A DNA stretch of 64,000 nt from Leuconostoc mesenteroides subsp. mesenteroides (GCA_009676745.1 CP046062.1:729501-793500); one strand, 5' to 3'. Shown: positions 47,501 to 57,757, counted from the first letter of the stretch. Translations and numbers: made by a program. Notes: generated by a model not told the origin, from the sequence alone.

Positions 47501-48304
47501 ATGCCCGATATTTTAAGTGGATTGAAATTATTTAAACGTGAATTAACACCAGCACAAGTGGTTAAGAAATCCCGCGAAGACCGTTTCATGGCTCGGGAAA
47601 TTATTGATGGTATTTTTACAGATTTTGTCGAATTACATGGTGATCGTCTCGGTGGTGACGATATGTCTATCATCGGTGGTATTGCATTTTTAGAAAATCG
47701 ACCTGTTACAGTGATTGTTGTTGACAAGGGCACAGACATTCATGACAAATTGAGTAAGCGCAATGGTTCGCCAGAACCATGGGGATATCGTAAAGCTCAA
47801 CGTCTAATGCAACAAGCTAACCGATTTAATCGGCCAATTATCATGTTTGTCAATACGCCGGGTGCCTTTCCAGGTAAAGAAGCTGAAGCGCAAGGGCAGG
47901 GTGAGGCAATTGCAAAATCAATTCTAGAGTCAATGAAGTTAACCGTTCCAATGATTTCAATCATATATGGCGAGGGCGGCTCTGGTGGTGCACTTGCTCT
48001 GGCCACAGCTGATCAAGTTTGGATGTTCCAAAATGCAACCTATTCGATACTATCACCGGAAGGATTTGCATCTATACTTTGGAAAGATAGCAAACGTAGT
48101 GAAGAAGCAGCAGCTATTATGGGACTAACGGCTAAAGATCTCTTGGAGAAGAATATTATTGAGTATATTATTCCAGAATCACGTAATCATCCTCGGGTTT
48201 TCAACTTAATTCGGAAGCGTTTAAATGACGAGATACATACATTGAGTCAACTCACACCAGAAGAATTACTAAGGAAGCGACGTAACCGCTTTAGAGGATT
48301 CTAA
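47501..48304 (+). CDS. accA: Acetyl-CoA carboxylase carboxyltransferase alpha subunit
   Basis: A 267-residue subunit, the short Gram-positive form lacking the long N-terminal helix region of E. coli AccA. ELHGDR, NTPGAFPGKEAEAQGQGEAIA and GEGGSGGALALA are diagnostic. Last gene of the operon; GGAGG lies within the accD end. Confidence 0.95.
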   Translation: MPDILSGLKLFKRELTPAQVVKKSREDRFMAREIIDGIFTDFVELHGDRLGGDDMSIIGGIAFLENRPVTVIVVDKGTDIHDKLSKRNGSPEPWGYRKAQRLMQQANRFNRPIIMFVNTPGAFPGKEAEAQGQGEAIAKSILESMKLTVPMISIIYGEGGSGGALALATADQVWMFQNATYSILSPEGFASILWKDSKRSEEAAAIMGLTAKDLLEKNIIEYIIPESRNHPRVFNLIRKRLNDEIHTLSQLTPEELLRKRRNRFRGF

Positions 48305-48356
48305 TGCAATAAATATGTTATAATGAAGTCTCCCATATAATGGGTAGATTTTAAAC

Positions 48357-48711
48357 GGGTCTGTTTTTGGAATTCGACAGGTCGTTTAGAGCATTGATTG
48401 CGTTTCGCCATCCGGGCGTAAAACGGGCAGAAATTTTAACTGCAAAAAACGAAAACTCTTTCGCTATCGCTGCCTAAAAACCAGTGATGCGTAGCTTAAT
48501 CTTGGTTGCTGGCGTCTGAGGTTAGGCCATAAAAGGCCAGATCGTGCTACTTTTTACATCTGGAAAAGTAGTACTAAATCCATCAGGTTAGTTGTGTTGG
48601 AGAGCCTTGAGCTATGGCGGACAACATAATGAACTATAAATAATAGCCCTATAAACGTAGATATTGATGTATCGGGCGATTTGGACAGGGGTTCGACTCC
48701 CCTCAGATCCA
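48357..48711 (+). ncRNA. ssrA: Transfer-messenger RNA
   Basis: The 5' end GGGTCTG pairs with the 3' end CAGATCC; the tRNA-like part shows GGAATTCGACAGG at the start and GGGGTTCGACTCCCC at the end. The resume frame at 48442-48477 encodes the tag AKNENSFAIAA after the alanine of the tRNA part. CCA is not encoded. An extended -10, TGTTATAAT, lies at 48316-48324. It rescues stalled ribosomes and tags their products for proteolysis. Confidence 0.96.
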
Positions 48712-48723
48712 TTTAGCATTTCA

Positions 48724-48770
48724 TGGCGTTGCATAAGGTTTCAAAAACCTTGATGTAGCGCCTTTTTATA
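48724..48770 (+). terminator. Terminator after tmRNA
   Basis: GGCGTTGCAT pairs with ATGTAGCGCC, extended by AAGGTT/AACCTT, then TTTTTAT. Confidence 0.88.
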
Positions 48771-48917
48771 TATAGAAAAGTACCAAAATCATTCATAAGT
48801 TCATAACGTGAAATGGCTGATGAATTTGGTTGTAGGAATCAAACGATAATAGTGCGGTAAACAGACTTTAAAGTGCTATTAATTATGCGCTTAAAGTATA
48901 GAAATGAACGCATTAAA

Positions 48918-48946
48918 TTGAGCTAGCAACTTGTTTAAAGTATATA
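48918..48946 (+). promoter_or_regulatory. Promoter before the 48977 gene
   Basis: TTGAGC (48918-48923)-17-TATATA (48941-48946). The rest of the stretch from 48771 shows nothing recognisable. Confidence 0.55.
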
Positions 48947-48976
48947 TAAATTTATATGAAAGAGGGTAAGAATTAA

Positions 48977-49606
48977 ATGTATGCAAAACGTTTTATACAG
49001 CTATTTATTATATTTCTACTAACGATATTTTTTTCCATGATGTTTGTTTTTTACTTTAAAATTGAAGGCTATTTGGCACAATCTCTTGTTTTATCATTAG
49101 TGGGTTACATTGTTTTAGTAATTCCGTTAACAATACTAACAGTTCTTAAGCAGCGAAAAAAGTTTAATCATGATTCAGGCAGTGGAAAAAGTAATAATGT
49201 ATTTCAGAGTTCGTTGAACGACTTGGATAATATTATTACTCTTTCCACCATTTCTTCAAACAACATTTCTAGTTCTAGTATTATAACGTTTAAACAATCT
49301 AATGCTGACGAGAATGTTTTCTATTGTGTTACAGGAAAAGAGACGACACGTGTTAAAAATATTAAAGCAAACAATGCAGTATCCATCACTACTTGGTTTA
49401 ACAAGAAGACCGGATCTAGGATAAGTTCAAACGCTGTTGTAGCTGTTATTATTGAGGAACAGGCAATAAGTCATGAAATCATAAAACATCCAGAAATAAA
49501 AAGCCTATCAGATGACTTTAGTAATAATGTCATTATTAAGTTGACAATTCGTTCTGCTTTAGTTGAATCCTTTCAGTCTAATCCGATTGTAGTTGATTTT
49601 GCTTAA
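48977..49606 (+). CDS. Membrane protein with predicted PNPOx-like split-barrel domain
   Basis: A 209-residue protein: two membrane helices (about residues 8-28 and 34-58), a basic linker, then a soluble domain. The soluble part (NIITLSTIS, then SSSIITFKQSN, VFYCVTGKETTRVKNIKANNAVSI) has the strand pattern of FMN-binding pyridoxamine-phosphate-oxidase-like split barrels. That fold is inferred by eye. AGAGGG precedes the ATG. No enzyme function can be assigned. Confidence 0.6.
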   Translation: MYAKRFIQLFIIFLLTIFFSMMFVFYFKIEGYLAQSLVLSLVGYIVLVIPLTILTVLKQRKKFNHDSGSGKSNNVFQSSLNDLDNIITLSTISSNNISSSSIITFKQSNADENVFYCVTGKETTRVKNIKANNAVSITTWFNKKTGSRISSNAVVAVIIEEQAISHEIIKHPEIKSLSDDFSNNVIIKLTIRSALVESFQSNPIVVDFA

Positions 49607-49626
49607 TTCCATAAGTTAATTGGAAT

Positions 49627-49672
49627 AAAAATGCTCCCATGCTATATTTATCGCAGAGGAAGCATTTTTTTA
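49627..49672. terminator. Bidirectional terminator between convergent genes
   Basis: AAAAATGCT-CC pairs with GG-AAGCATTTTT. Confidence 0.75.
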
Positions 49673-49682
49673 TATTTGATTG

Positions 49683-50219
49683 TTAAGTTAACACAGTTTT
49701 TACCGGCTTATCCCAAAGGCCTTTGGAAAAATTATCAATGAGTTGTGGTGGTAATACCAGTGATATTGTTTCTCCGTCATATGCAGACAACACACGATCG
49801 AAAAATCCAGCACCGTATCCCACTCGATAATTATCTGCTGTAAAGGCAACCCCAGGAACAATCATTAAATCAATATCATTTAAGTTGTGGGCAAGATTAA
49901 CTTCTTGGTTAGGCTCCAAAATACCAAAGTTAGATTTACTTAATCTATTTTTATTATATTCGAACCAGAGTAAATCTTTTTTTGAGACTCTGGGAATTAA
50001 TACTTTTTTACCGGACGCAATAGCTGTGTCTATTATTGGTTGAGTATTGAGTTCGTTTCCCATACTCATGGTTATTGCCACAGTTGAAGCACGTTGCCAT
50101 AATTGATAACGAAATAATTGTTCGTACAATCCAGCTTCACGTTTGAGCTTATCGTTTGAGGGATAAGCATTTAATTTTTCCAAAGTATATTTTCTAATTT
50201 TTTGTTTTTCTGACAACAT
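49683..50219 (-). CDS. 5-formyltetrahydrofolate cyclo-ligase
   Basis: A 178-residue protein with the conserved early KQKIRKY, then LMIVPGVAFTADNYRVGYGAGFFDR, the ATP/folate site. It converts 5-formyl-THF to 5,10-methenyl-THF. The N-terminus and length are normal. Confidence 0.92.
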   Translation of the reverse strand: MLSEKQKIRKYTLEKLNAYPSNDKLKREAGLYEQLFRYQLWQRASTVAITMSMGNELNTQPIIDTAIASGKKVLIPRVSKKDLLWFEYNKNRLSKSNFGILEPNQEVNLAHNLNDIDLMIVPGVAFTADNYRVGYGAGFFDRVLSAYDGETISLVLPPQLIDNFSKGLWDKPVKTVLT

Positions 50220-50247
50220 AAATTAATACCTCTTATGCATTCAAATA

Positions 50248-50820
50248 TTATTCTGACAGTATTTTATCAACAATGTTTTGTAAATTTGGGACCACTTCTT
50301 TTTCAAACCATTGATTCTTCTTAAGCCATATATTATTTCTTGGTGAAGGATGAACGATAGGAAAATAATCGGGAAGATAATTTTGATAATTTCTAATAAC
50401 GTCCGTGATTTTGTCTTTACTTTTAAGCTTTAAATAATATTTTTGAGAGTAAGACCCGACTAAAATAATCAACTTTACACTAGGCATCTTTTTTAATAAA
50501 CGTGGATGCCACTTATCTGCAATACCTTTTCGGGGTGGCAAATCCCCCGATTTAGACTTTCCAGGGTAATAAAAATCCATTGGTATAACACCAATCATCC
50601 CGGAGTTATAAAATACATCCTTGCTGACACCTAACCATTCACGTAAACGATCGCCTGAAGCGTCATTCCACATAATACCTGTATTTTGAACTCGTAATCC
50701 AGGTGCTTGACCGATGATAACAATTTTAGCATTTATTGGTGCGTTGTAAATTGGTTTTAACCCGAGTCGGGTGAAATCTTTATTTGCAGCGTCTTGTTCA
50801 ATTTCTTCAAAAATTCCCAT
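50248..50820 (-). CDS. Uracil-DNA glycosylase superfamily protein
   Basis: A 190-residue protein: VIIGQAPGLRVQNTG (the GQxPG water-activating loop), GVIPMDFYYPGK, LIILVGSYSQKYYL and the HPSPRN late loop with catalytic histidine. This is the UDG-like branch common in lactic acid bacteria. Substrate is probably uracil in DNA but not shown. Confidence 0.85.
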   Translation of the reverse strand: MGIFEEIEQDAANKDFTRLGLKPIYNAPINAKIVIIGQAPGLRVQNTGIMWNDASGDRLREWLGVSKDVFYNSGMIGVIPMDFYYPGKSKSGDLPPRKGIADKWHPRLLKKMPSVKLIILVGSYSQKYYLKLKSKDKITDVIRNYQNYLPDYFPIVHPSPRNNIWLKKNQWFEKEVVPNLQNIVDKILSE

Positions 50821-51020
50821 GTCTTTTCTCCCTAACTCTATATTTAGTAATTAATTATAAACCTGTGATGATTTGATTCAAAAAATTAGTAGGCTATAAA
50901 ATGGAAAATACTTTTTATTAAATTGATTGTAAACGAAATGAAATTCAAATACATAAGTGTTTGTCTAAACGTACACTGTTTAATAACAAAGATTATTTTC
51001 TTAAAAAGTCACTCAAAAAA

Positions 51021-51494
51021 TCAGTTTAAAATAAGTACTGAAATTGATAGGTAGGTGGCGAATAGTAGCCATAATAAATATGGCACTAATAGTAATTTAA
51101 TAGGTCGCTTATCTACGAATATAATAGCAACAACTAAAATATCCATTATCATAATCATTATTGTAGCTAACAAAAAATTTGAAAATGAAAAAAATACGAC
51201 TGTCCAAAGTATATTTAATGCTAATTGAACATACATATAGGTATAGAGCTCATGTCGATTGCTTTTCACAAGGTTTAGGTTGGCACAATAAATCCCTAGT
51301 AAAATATAGAGCAGAATCCATGCGGGTCCAAAAAGCCATTTTGGTGGTGCCAGTGGTGGTAAATTAAACGTACCATAAATGTCACCTATTGACACACCAC
51401 GAATCCATTCCACACTGAATGATGATAATGTGCCAAGAACTAAAATAATTATGGTAAAAGCGATAGCTTTAACAAAATTTTTTTTCACGTTCAA
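51021..51494 (-). CDS. TspO/MBR family membrane protein
   Basis: A 157-residue five-helix protein. LPPLAPPKWLFGPAWILLYILLGIY is the tryptophan-rich TspO signature (shown here as short parts: PPKWLFGPAW and ILLYILLGIY). TspO proteins bind porphyrins and other hydrophobic ligands; the role in lactic acid bacteria is unclear. A good AAGGAG site precedes the ATG. Confidence 0.88.
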   Translation of the reverse strand: MNVKKNFVKAIAFTIIILVLGTLSSFSVEWIRGVSIGDIYGTFNLPPLAPPKWLFGPAWILLYILLGIYCANLNLVKSNRHELYTYMYVQLALNILWTVVFFSFSNFLLATIMIMIMDILVVAIIFVDKRPIKLLLVPYLLWLLFATYLSISVLILN

Positions 51495-51664
51495 ACTCCT
51501 TTTCTTTTTAATAGCATTAACGCATCCACTAACTATAGAGTACTAAAAATCTTATCAAGTTGCTTGTTTCTTGTCTTCAGTTGGCCAATAGACACTCTGG
51601 GTTTATTGTGAATTAACAAGGTGCTAATCATGTTATTAAAGGTACTGAATCCAAGGATTTAGTA

Positions 51665-51883
51665 TCAAAAACAAACTTGGTAAATAGGGTGCAATGTGTA
51701 ACCAAATAACTTTGCCATCTTTTTTATTTCTATCACACCGGCGAAACATATTACAATGCCAAGAAATGATGATCCTATTTTTGCATATAAATGGTTGCCG
51801 GTTATTACAGAAGTTGTCATTAAAGATATAAATATAAGCACACTAATTATTGCCATTAATATGCTAATGATGTTGTGTTTCAT
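51665..51883 (-). CDS. Small membrane protein, function unknown
   Basis: A 72-residue protein with two hydrophobic helices (about residues 5-28 and 33-52). GAGGCG precedes the ATG on the minus strand. It lies just downstream of another small membrane gene with similar topology, and both look like one unit. No family recognised. Confidence 0.5.
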   Translation of the reverse strand: MKHNIISILMAIISVLIFISLMTTSVITGNHLYAKIGSSFLGIVICFAGVIEIKKMAKLFGYTLHPIYQVCF

Positions 51884-51902
51884 ATTTCGCCTCTGTATTG
51901 AT

Positions 51903-52118
51903 TTAGTTAACGAAAAAAATGTATAACATTGCTAGGCCAGCAACCGTGACAAAAGCAATATCTGAATTAAATTGTTTCTTCTCACTGTAACTTTGAAAAC
52001 CGAAAACAATCATCATTAATGTCACAATCAGAGCGCCGTATTTTGTATAGTTGAATTGAAAGTGGGCATACTTCAGTAGTGACATTGACATCAAAGTCAC
52101 TCCACCTATAATTTTCAT
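51903..52118 (-). CDS. Small membrane protein, function unknown
   Basis: A 71-residue protein with two hydrophobic segments (about residues 1-15 and 25-44, and a third near the end). The first ATG has AGGA very close; an internal ATG nine codons on has a better spaced GGTGGAG. Unit with 51665-51883 is likely. Confidence 0.45.
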   Translation of the reverse strand: MKIIGGVTLMSMSLLKYAHFQFNYTKYGALIVTLMMIVFGFQSYSEKKQFNSDIAFVTVAGLAMLYIFFVN

Positions 52119-52164
52119 TATCCTAAACGGTTGTGTTTTCGTGTTTTCATGTTTAATCCCCCAA

Positions 52165-52521
52165 TTAGTTTCTAATCAATTCTAATTTCTCTTTTGTGTT
52201 GTCCGTAATAGGCGATAGAGCGTAATCTGTACTATCCATATCTATAGAATAAGTATTAGCATAATGACCACTATTAATCTTCAAATGATCATGATCGTCT
52301 AAAATAAAAGTACTTTTCGTAGTTTTGCTATTTTTTGTAATTGTAAGCATATTCTTACTAAAATGAACAGTACCTAGTGTTTTCTTATTAGATTTAGATT
52401 GTAGTTCCCAGTTATATTTTGCTAAAATTTGTTCTGTTGTCATCGAATGTGGCGCGGTTACGATTTTCGCACCTATAACAATTAAAATAACTACTGCAAA
52501 GATACCTATAACTTTCTTCAT
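52165..52521 (-). CDS. Membrane-anchored small protein, function unknown
   Basis: A 118-residue protein with an N-terminal membrane helix (residues 4-22) and a hydrophilic extracytoplasmic part rich in Lys, Ser and Thr with short alternating strands. No lipobox cysteine, so it is a signal-anchored rather than lipid-anchored protein. GGGAGAA precedes the ATG. No family recognised. Confidence 0.55.
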   Translation of the reverse strand: MKKVIGIFAVVILIVIGAKIVTAPHSMTTEQILAKYNWELQSKSNKKTLGTVHFSKNMLTITKNSKTTKSTFILDDHDHLKINSGHYANTYSIDMDSTDYALSPITDNTKEKLELIRN

Positions 52522-52581
52522 GAAAATATTCTCCCACTGTGCTTTTAACGTGGTTCTGCATGTATATTGGTATGCTATATG

Positions 52582-53196
52582 TTAATACATTATTAATGTA
52601 TCGTCTAAAATAGATATGGTTTCTTGATTATTTAAAGTAATGAGCTCTACCTTGTTATGGTATTTGTCAAATATAGTGCTAGTTTCATTTTCAAAAGGCA
52701 TGTCGAGATAGTGTGGTAAAATACTGAAATTAGTTATGCCAAGCCCAGTATATACATTTAAGTTAGGCGCAAAGCTAGCATCATCCATTTCTTTGACATA
52801 CGTAATATCAGGGGATAGTATAATTGCACCGGCTGATTCACCAACATAGGGAGTTCCGGTATTTATTTTATTGATAAGTATTTGATCTAGTCCTTGCTCT
52901 TTTAGTTTATCTAAGAGATAGAAAGTATTGCCACCAGCCATGAAGATAATTTCTGCATTTTGTATCTTATTTTGTGATGTGATTTTATCCAAAGTAGAAA
53001 TATCTAATTTATCAACCGTATAATTGAGATTTAATAAGGCTTCATAAGCTTCATCTATGTAACCAATGTATTCTTCAACTTTACTAGCTGTGTCAATAAA
53101 TAAGATATTTTTACTTTTAATATTTTGATTGGTCATAAATTGATTAAACTGGTCAATTGTACCTGCGAAATAGGAAGTTAATAGAATATTTTTCAT
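52582..53196 (-). CDS. Peptidase S51 (dipeptidase E-like)
   Basis: A 204-residue class I glutamine-amidotransferase-fold protein: FMAGGNTFYLLDKL and the nucleophile elbow GESAGAI, with a later histidine in ILPHYLD. S51 peptidases split Asp-Xaa dipeptides; several homologues act on cyanophycin or are uncharacterised. GGAGATCC precedes the ATG. Confidence 0.85.
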   Translation of the reverse strand: MKNILLTSYFAGTIDQFNQFMTNQNIKSKNILFIDTASKVEEYIGYIDEAYEALLNLNYTVDKLDISTLDKITSQNKIQNAEIIFMAGGNTFYLLDKLKEQGLDQILINKINTGTPYVGESAGAIILSPDITYVKEMDDASFAPNLNVYTGLGITNFSILPHYLDMPFENETSTIFDKYHNKVELITLNNQETISILDDTLIMY

Positions 53197-53479
53197 GTTG
53201 GATCTCCGGTTTGGTTTTTTTAATGGATTCTGTGTATACAGTTGCGACTTAATTTATCCGTTTTTGTTCAAGTCAAAGTCTGCTAGCATTGAAAGCATGA
53301 ATCTCGGATTTAATATACAGACATCATACCAAACAAGAATATACATTAAAAGGTAACAAATATTAGGAAGATTAAGATTAAAACCGCTAAAAATAATAAA
53401 CATAGTCTGTGTTTGCTATACAGTATATTGGCATAACTGGTAATCAAAATAGCATAATTAGTGTGCAGTTTTACGTGTC
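53197..53479. other. Intergenic stretch without a recognised gene
   Basis: AT-rich sequence between divergent S51 peptidase and the valS promoter. No gene, tRNA or strong hairpin was seen. Confidence 0.6.
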
Positions 53480-53727
53480 TTGAATATCTGCTTGACGAAC
53501 TGTATAATTTACGGTAACATTAAAATAATCTTAGAGGATTAAGCAAGCGCACGTTCAGAGAGTTGATGTTCAGTGGAAATCAATCGTGTTAATGCCCAAG
53601 GTTGCTAAGAAGCATAATTAAATGATATTAAATATATAAGCGGTCGTTTTAAAACGACAAATTAGGTGGTACCACGGTAAAAAATCGTCCTAATCTCTGA
53701 AATTTGAGATTAGAACGATTTTTTTCG
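53480..53727 (+). promoter_or_regulatory. T-box riboswitch leader of valS, with promoter
   Basis: Promoter TTGAAT (53480-53485)-17-TATAAT (53503-53508). The leader has AGCAA/TTGCT closing stem I, AGAGAG followed by the hairpin TTGAT/ATCAA, a valine codon (GTG or GTT) at 53586-53590 as likely specifier, the antiterminator core AATTAGGTGGTACCACGG around 53659-53677, and a terminator ATCGTCCTAATCTC/GAGATTAGAACGAT with T run (53683-53727). Uncharged tRNA-Val should favour read-through into valS. Stem I is short compared with the classical form. Confidence 0.88.
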
Positions 53728-53756
53728 TGCTACGACTTAAAAGAAAGGAATTAACT

Positions 53757-56441
53757 ATGCGTGATATTGATATGTCAACAAAGTATGATCCAACTTCTGT
53801 TGAAGCTGGCCGTTATGATAACTGGCAAAACAAAAAGTTATTTGCACCCGAATCAAACAAAGAAATTCAAGGTAATGAACCAGAACCTTATTCTATTGTC
53901 ATTCCACCTCCTAATGTTACAGGGAAACTTCATTTAGGACATGCGTGGGATACGACATTACAAGATATGATCATTCGCCAAAAGCGAATGCAAGGGTTTG
54001 ATACTTTGTGGTTGCCCGGAATGGATCATGCTGGTATTGCAACTCAGGCAAAAGTTGAACAAAGATTACGTGGTGAAGGTATTTCACGTTACGATTTAGG
54101 TCGTGAAAAATTCGTTGAACAAGTGTGGGATTGGAAAAACGAGTATGCTGCCACTATCAAACAACAATGGGGTAAGATGGGGCTATCACTCGACTTTGAC
54201 CGTGAGCGATTTACCCTTGATGAGGGGCTGAATAAGGCTGTTAATAAGGTATTTATTGATTTGTACAATAAAGGACTAATTTACCGTGGGGAATACATCA
54301 TTAACTGGGACCCACAAGCAAGAACTGCCCTATCTGATATTGAAGTTATTTATCAAGATGATGCAGGCGCCTTTTATCACGTTAAGTATCCATTTACAGA
54401 TGGAACAACATTTGACGGGAAAGACTACATTGAAATTGCAACAACTCGTCCAGAAACAATGTTTGGGGATGTCGCTGTGGCGGTTCACCCAAGTGATGAA
54501 CGCTATAAAGATTTAATTGGTAAAAAGGTTTTGGTGCCATTAGTCGGTCGTGAAATTCCAATTATTGCAGACGAATATGTAGAAAAAGATTTTGGTACTG
54601 GTATGGTGAAAATTACGCCAGCACATGATCCTAATGATTTCCAAGTGGGTAATCGTCATGATTTGGAACGCATTAACACGATGACTGAAGATGGTCATTT
54701 GAATGAGTTTGCTGGTAAATATAACGGTATGGATCGTTTTGAGGCGCGTAAAGCAATTGTCGCTGACCTTGAAGCTGGCGATTATATGCTAAAGGTAGAC
54801 CCAATTGTTCATTCTGTTGGTCATTCAGAACGTACAGGTGTCCAAGTTGAATCACGTCTATCAACGCAATGGTTTGTTAAAATGGAGCCATTGGCTGAAC
54901 AAATTTTAGACATGCAAAAGCATGATGATGAAAAAGTTGAATTCGTGCCAGCTCGGTTTGAAGACACATTTTCACGTTGGATGGAAAACATTCGCGACTG
55001 GGTTATTTCACGTCAGTTATGGTGGGGACATCAAATTCCTGCTTGGTACAAAAATAAAGGAACAGATCAAGAAGAACTTTATGTTGGTACAGAGGCACCA
55101 GAAGGCGACGGTTGGGAACGTGATCCAGATGTTTTGGATACATGGTTTTCATCTGCTTTATGGCCATTTTCAACTATGGGTTGGCCAGACAATCTAGATG
55201 GCGACTTTGCTCGCTATTACCCAACAAATACATTAGTAACTGGTTACGACATTATTTTCTTCTGGGTCGCACGAATGATGTTCCAAGGGAAAGAATTTAC
55301 TGGACAACGACCTTTTAAAAATGTCTTGATTCATGGTTTAATTCGTGATGGTGAAGGGCGTAAAATGTCGAAATCATTGGGTAACGGTGTTGATCCGATG
55401 GATGTTATTGAAAAATATGGTGCTGATGCATTACGTTGGTTCCTTGTCACAGGATCAACGCCAGGTCAAGATTTACGATTCACCTACGAAAAAATGGATT
55501 CGGCTTGGAACTTCATTAACAAAATTTGGAATGCATCACGTTATGTGATTATGAATTTGGATGAAGAGACACCATCTACGTTACCAGATATGAGTCAATT
55601 AACATTGGCTGATCAATGGATTTTGTCACGTCTGAATACAGTAATTACCAACGTAACACGTAATTTTGACAAATTCGAGTTTGGTGAAGCAGGACGTGAG
55701 TTGTACAACTTCATTTGGTCTGACTTTGCCGATTGGTATATCGAAATGACCAAGGAAACATTGAACGGTGATCAAGATAAGGCACCAGTTCAACAAACTC
55801 TGGCGTATGTGTTGGATCAAACATTACGTCTATTGCAACCAATTATGCCGTTCGTTACAGAAGCTATTTGGCAAGAAATGCCGGCCCAAAATGATAGTGA
55901 AGCTGATTTTGCTATTGTAAAGTACCCGATTGTGCACGAAGAATTAAGCAATCCTGAAGCAGAAAAAGCTTTCAAATCATTGCAAGACTTAATTGTAGCT
56001 GTTCGTAATATTAGATCAGAAGCAAATGCACCAATGTCTACACCGATTGACTTAATGATTCAAACCACGGATGACAGTTTGAAGCATATTTTTGAGGCGA
56101 ATGCTGACTATATTAATCGTTTTGCTCATCCTAAAACGTTAACAATCAGTGATGATGTGCAAGCTCCTGATTTGGCGATGTCACAAGTAATTTCAGGTGC
56201 TGAAATTTATGTTCCACTGGCTGAACTAATTGACATTGATGAAGAAATAACACGTCTCCAAACTGAAGTGAAAAAATTTGCTGGAGAAGTAAAACGTGCT
56301 GAAGGGAAACTAGGGAATGAAAAGTTCGTTTCTGGAGCCCCTGAGGCGGTTGTTACTGCTGAAAAAGAAAAATTGGCTGATTGGCAAGCCAAACTCACTG
56401 CAACAGAAGAAAGATTACAGACACTAAAAGCAAATCAATAG
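53757..56441 (+). CDS. valS: Valyl-tRNA synthetase
   Basis: An 894-residue class I synthetase: [18 protein letters not shown] (HIGH motif), [13 protein letters not shown], the editing domain with [29 protein letters not shown] and a C-terminal coiled coil with [23 protein letters not shown] 53757 follows AGAAAGGAA; the upstream frame start lies in the T-box terminator. Controlled by the T-box leader. Confidence 0.96.
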   Translation: MRDIDMSTKYDPTSVEAGRYDNWQNKKLFAPESNKEIQGNEPEPYSIVIPPPNVTGKLHLGHAWDTTLQDMIIRQKRMQGFDTLWLPGMDHAGIATQAKVEQRLRGEGISRYDLGREKFVEQVWDWKNEYAATIKQQWGKMGLSLDFDRERFTLDEGLNKAVNKVFIDLYNKGLIYRGEYIINWDPQARTALSDIEVIYQDDAGAFYHVKYPFTDGTTFDGKDYIEIATTRPETMFGDVAVAVHPSDERYKDLIGKKVLVPLVGREIPIIADEYVEKDFGTGMVKITPAHDPNDFQVGNRHDLERINTMTEDGHLNEFAGKYNGMDRFEARKAIVADLEAGDYMLKVDPIVHSVGHSERTGVQVESRLSTQWFVKMEPLAEQILDMQKHDDEKVEFVPARFEDTFSRWMENIRDWVISRQLWWGHQIPAWYKNKGTDQEELYVGTEAPEGDGWERDPDVLDTWFSSALWPFSTMGWPDNLDGDFARYYPTNTLVTGYDIIFFWVARMMFQGKEFTGQRPFKNVLIHGLIRDGEGRKMSKSLGNGVDPMDVIEKYGADALRWFLVTGSTPGQDLRFTYEKMDSAWNFINKIWNASRYVIMNLDEETPSTLPDMSQLTLADQWILSRLNTVITNVTRNFDKFEFGEAGRELYNFIWSDFADWYIEMTKETLNGDQDKAPVQQTLAYVLDQTLRLLQPIMPFVTEAIWQEMPAQNDSEADFAIVKYPIVHEELSNPEAEKAFKSLQDLIVAVRNIRSEANAPMSTPIDLMIQTTDDSLKHIFEANADYINRFAHPKTLTISDDVQAPDLAMSQVISGAEIYVPLAELIDIDEEITRLQTEVKKFAGEVKRAEGKLGNEKFVSGAPEAVVTAEKEKLADWQAKLTATEERLQTLKANQ

Positions 56442-56447
56442 GAAGTA

Positions 56448-56478
56448 TAAAATCACTCTTAACAGGGTGATTTTATTT
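56448..56478 (+). terminator. Terminator after valS
   Basis: AAAATCACTCT pairs with AGGGTGATTTT around TAAC. Confidence 0.8.
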
Positions 56479-56619
56479 ATTATTTGTTAAGTGAATGCAT
56501 AATTGTTTGTATGGTTAAAAAATCAAGTAGTGGACTTTTTTCTTAAATTCGATACAATAGTTAGAGTATAAAATAGCGTGTAATATATGGCAGTATGCAA
56601 TTTTTTAAGGAGAGTTACA

Positions 56620-57588
56620 ATGTCCGGAAGTAAAATACTCGCAAGTGCACATTATGTACCTAGAGACATCGTGACTAATAATGATTTAGCAAAAATCATA
56701 GATACCAGTGACGAGTGGATTCAGGCTCATACTGGTATCAAAACGCGACATATTTCATTGCAAGGTGAAAATACGAGTGATTTAGCGACACGTGCCGCAG
56801 AATCAGTATTGAACCAAGCTGACATGAAACCAGAAGATATTGATTTAATTATTGTAACAACATTTACCCCAGATGGTTTAGCACCATCAACGGCAGCATT
56901 AGTACAGCGCAATTTACATGCTGAAAATGCATGGGCCTATGATATCGTAACAGCTTGTTCAGGATTTGTTTTTGGCCTGAGCACAGCAGACAAGTTTATT
57001 AAATCTGGTCAATATAGTAATGCATTAGTCATTTCGGCAGAGGTTAATTCCAAAATGATGGACTTCAAGGATCGCACCAGCACTGTCTTTTTTGGAGATG
57101 GTGCAGGAGCAGTACTAATGACAGCTGATGATGTAGGTATTGTGAGAGCCGAAAAGATGCATACAATTGGAAATGCCGATGTTGTACATTCAGGGCGAAT
57201 TGAACCACTGACAAGTCTATCTGTGGATAACTATCCAAAAATAGATGCTTTTTCACAACAAGGGCGCAATGTATTTGATGAAGTAACAACTATTGTTCCA
57301 GATCATATTCGTGATTTCTTGAGTGAACATGATTTATCAACTAGGGATATTGATTACTTTATACCCCATCAAGCAAATTTGCGTTTAATCGAGTATATTG
57401 CAAATGATCTTGGTGAATCGATGGATAAGTTTTCAACAAACGTGGTTACTAATGGGAATACATCATCGGCCGGGATTGCTATTGGACTAGATGAATTAAA
57501 TCGGTCAGTTAGCTTAAAAGGGAAACGTGTATTGCTAACTGGATTTGGTGCAGGCTTTACCTATGGCAGTATGATTTTGCAATTTTAA
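56620..57588 (+). CDS. 3-oxoacyl-ACP synthase III, second copy
   Basis: A 322-residue FabH paralogue with all triad residues: Cys113 in TACSGFVFG, His in IPHQANLRL, Asn in VTNGNTSS. Outside the FAS-II operon and with no FabT box seen upstream. It may prefer another primer or act under other conditions. AAGGAGAG precedes the ATG; ATG 56587 is in frame but unsupported. Confidence 0.9.
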   Translation: MSGSKILASAHYVPRDIVTNNDLAKIIDTSDEWIQAHTGIKTRHISLQGENTSDLATRAAESVLNQADMKPEDIDLIIVTTFTPDGLAPSTAALVQRNLHAENAWAYDIVTACSGFVFGLSTADKFIKSGQYSNALVISAEVNSKMMDFKDRTSTVFFGDGAGAVLMTADDVGIVRAEKMHTIGNADVVHSGRIEPLTSLSVDNYPKIDAFSQQGRNVFDEVTTIVPDHIRDFLSEHDLSTRDIDYFIPHQANLRLIEYIANDLGESMDKFSTNVVTNGNTSSAGIAIGLDELNRSVSLKGKRVLLTGFGAGFTYGSMILQF

Positions 57589-57627
57589 AGAAAACATTAA
57601 GGGCGTTAATTGAATTTAACAATATTA

Positions 57628-57674
57628 AAATGGTGAAAAATACAAAATAAAGCGTATTTTTTCACCATTTTTAT
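57628..57674 (+). terminator. Terminator after the second fabH
   Basis: ATGGTGAAAAATAC pairs with GTATTTTTTCACCAT, then TTTT. Confidence 0.88.
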
Positions 57675-57757
57675 GTGGACTAAGTTTGTTTTTAAATGAT
57701 TAAAAAGTCTTTAAATGCCTATATATCAACGCTTTTCTTCTCGTGACATATTTCAGT

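Noticed and set aside
48326..48356. Strong terminator between accA and the tmRNA
   Set aside because: CCCAT/ATGGG forms only a short stem with a bulge and a broken T run; too weak to call.
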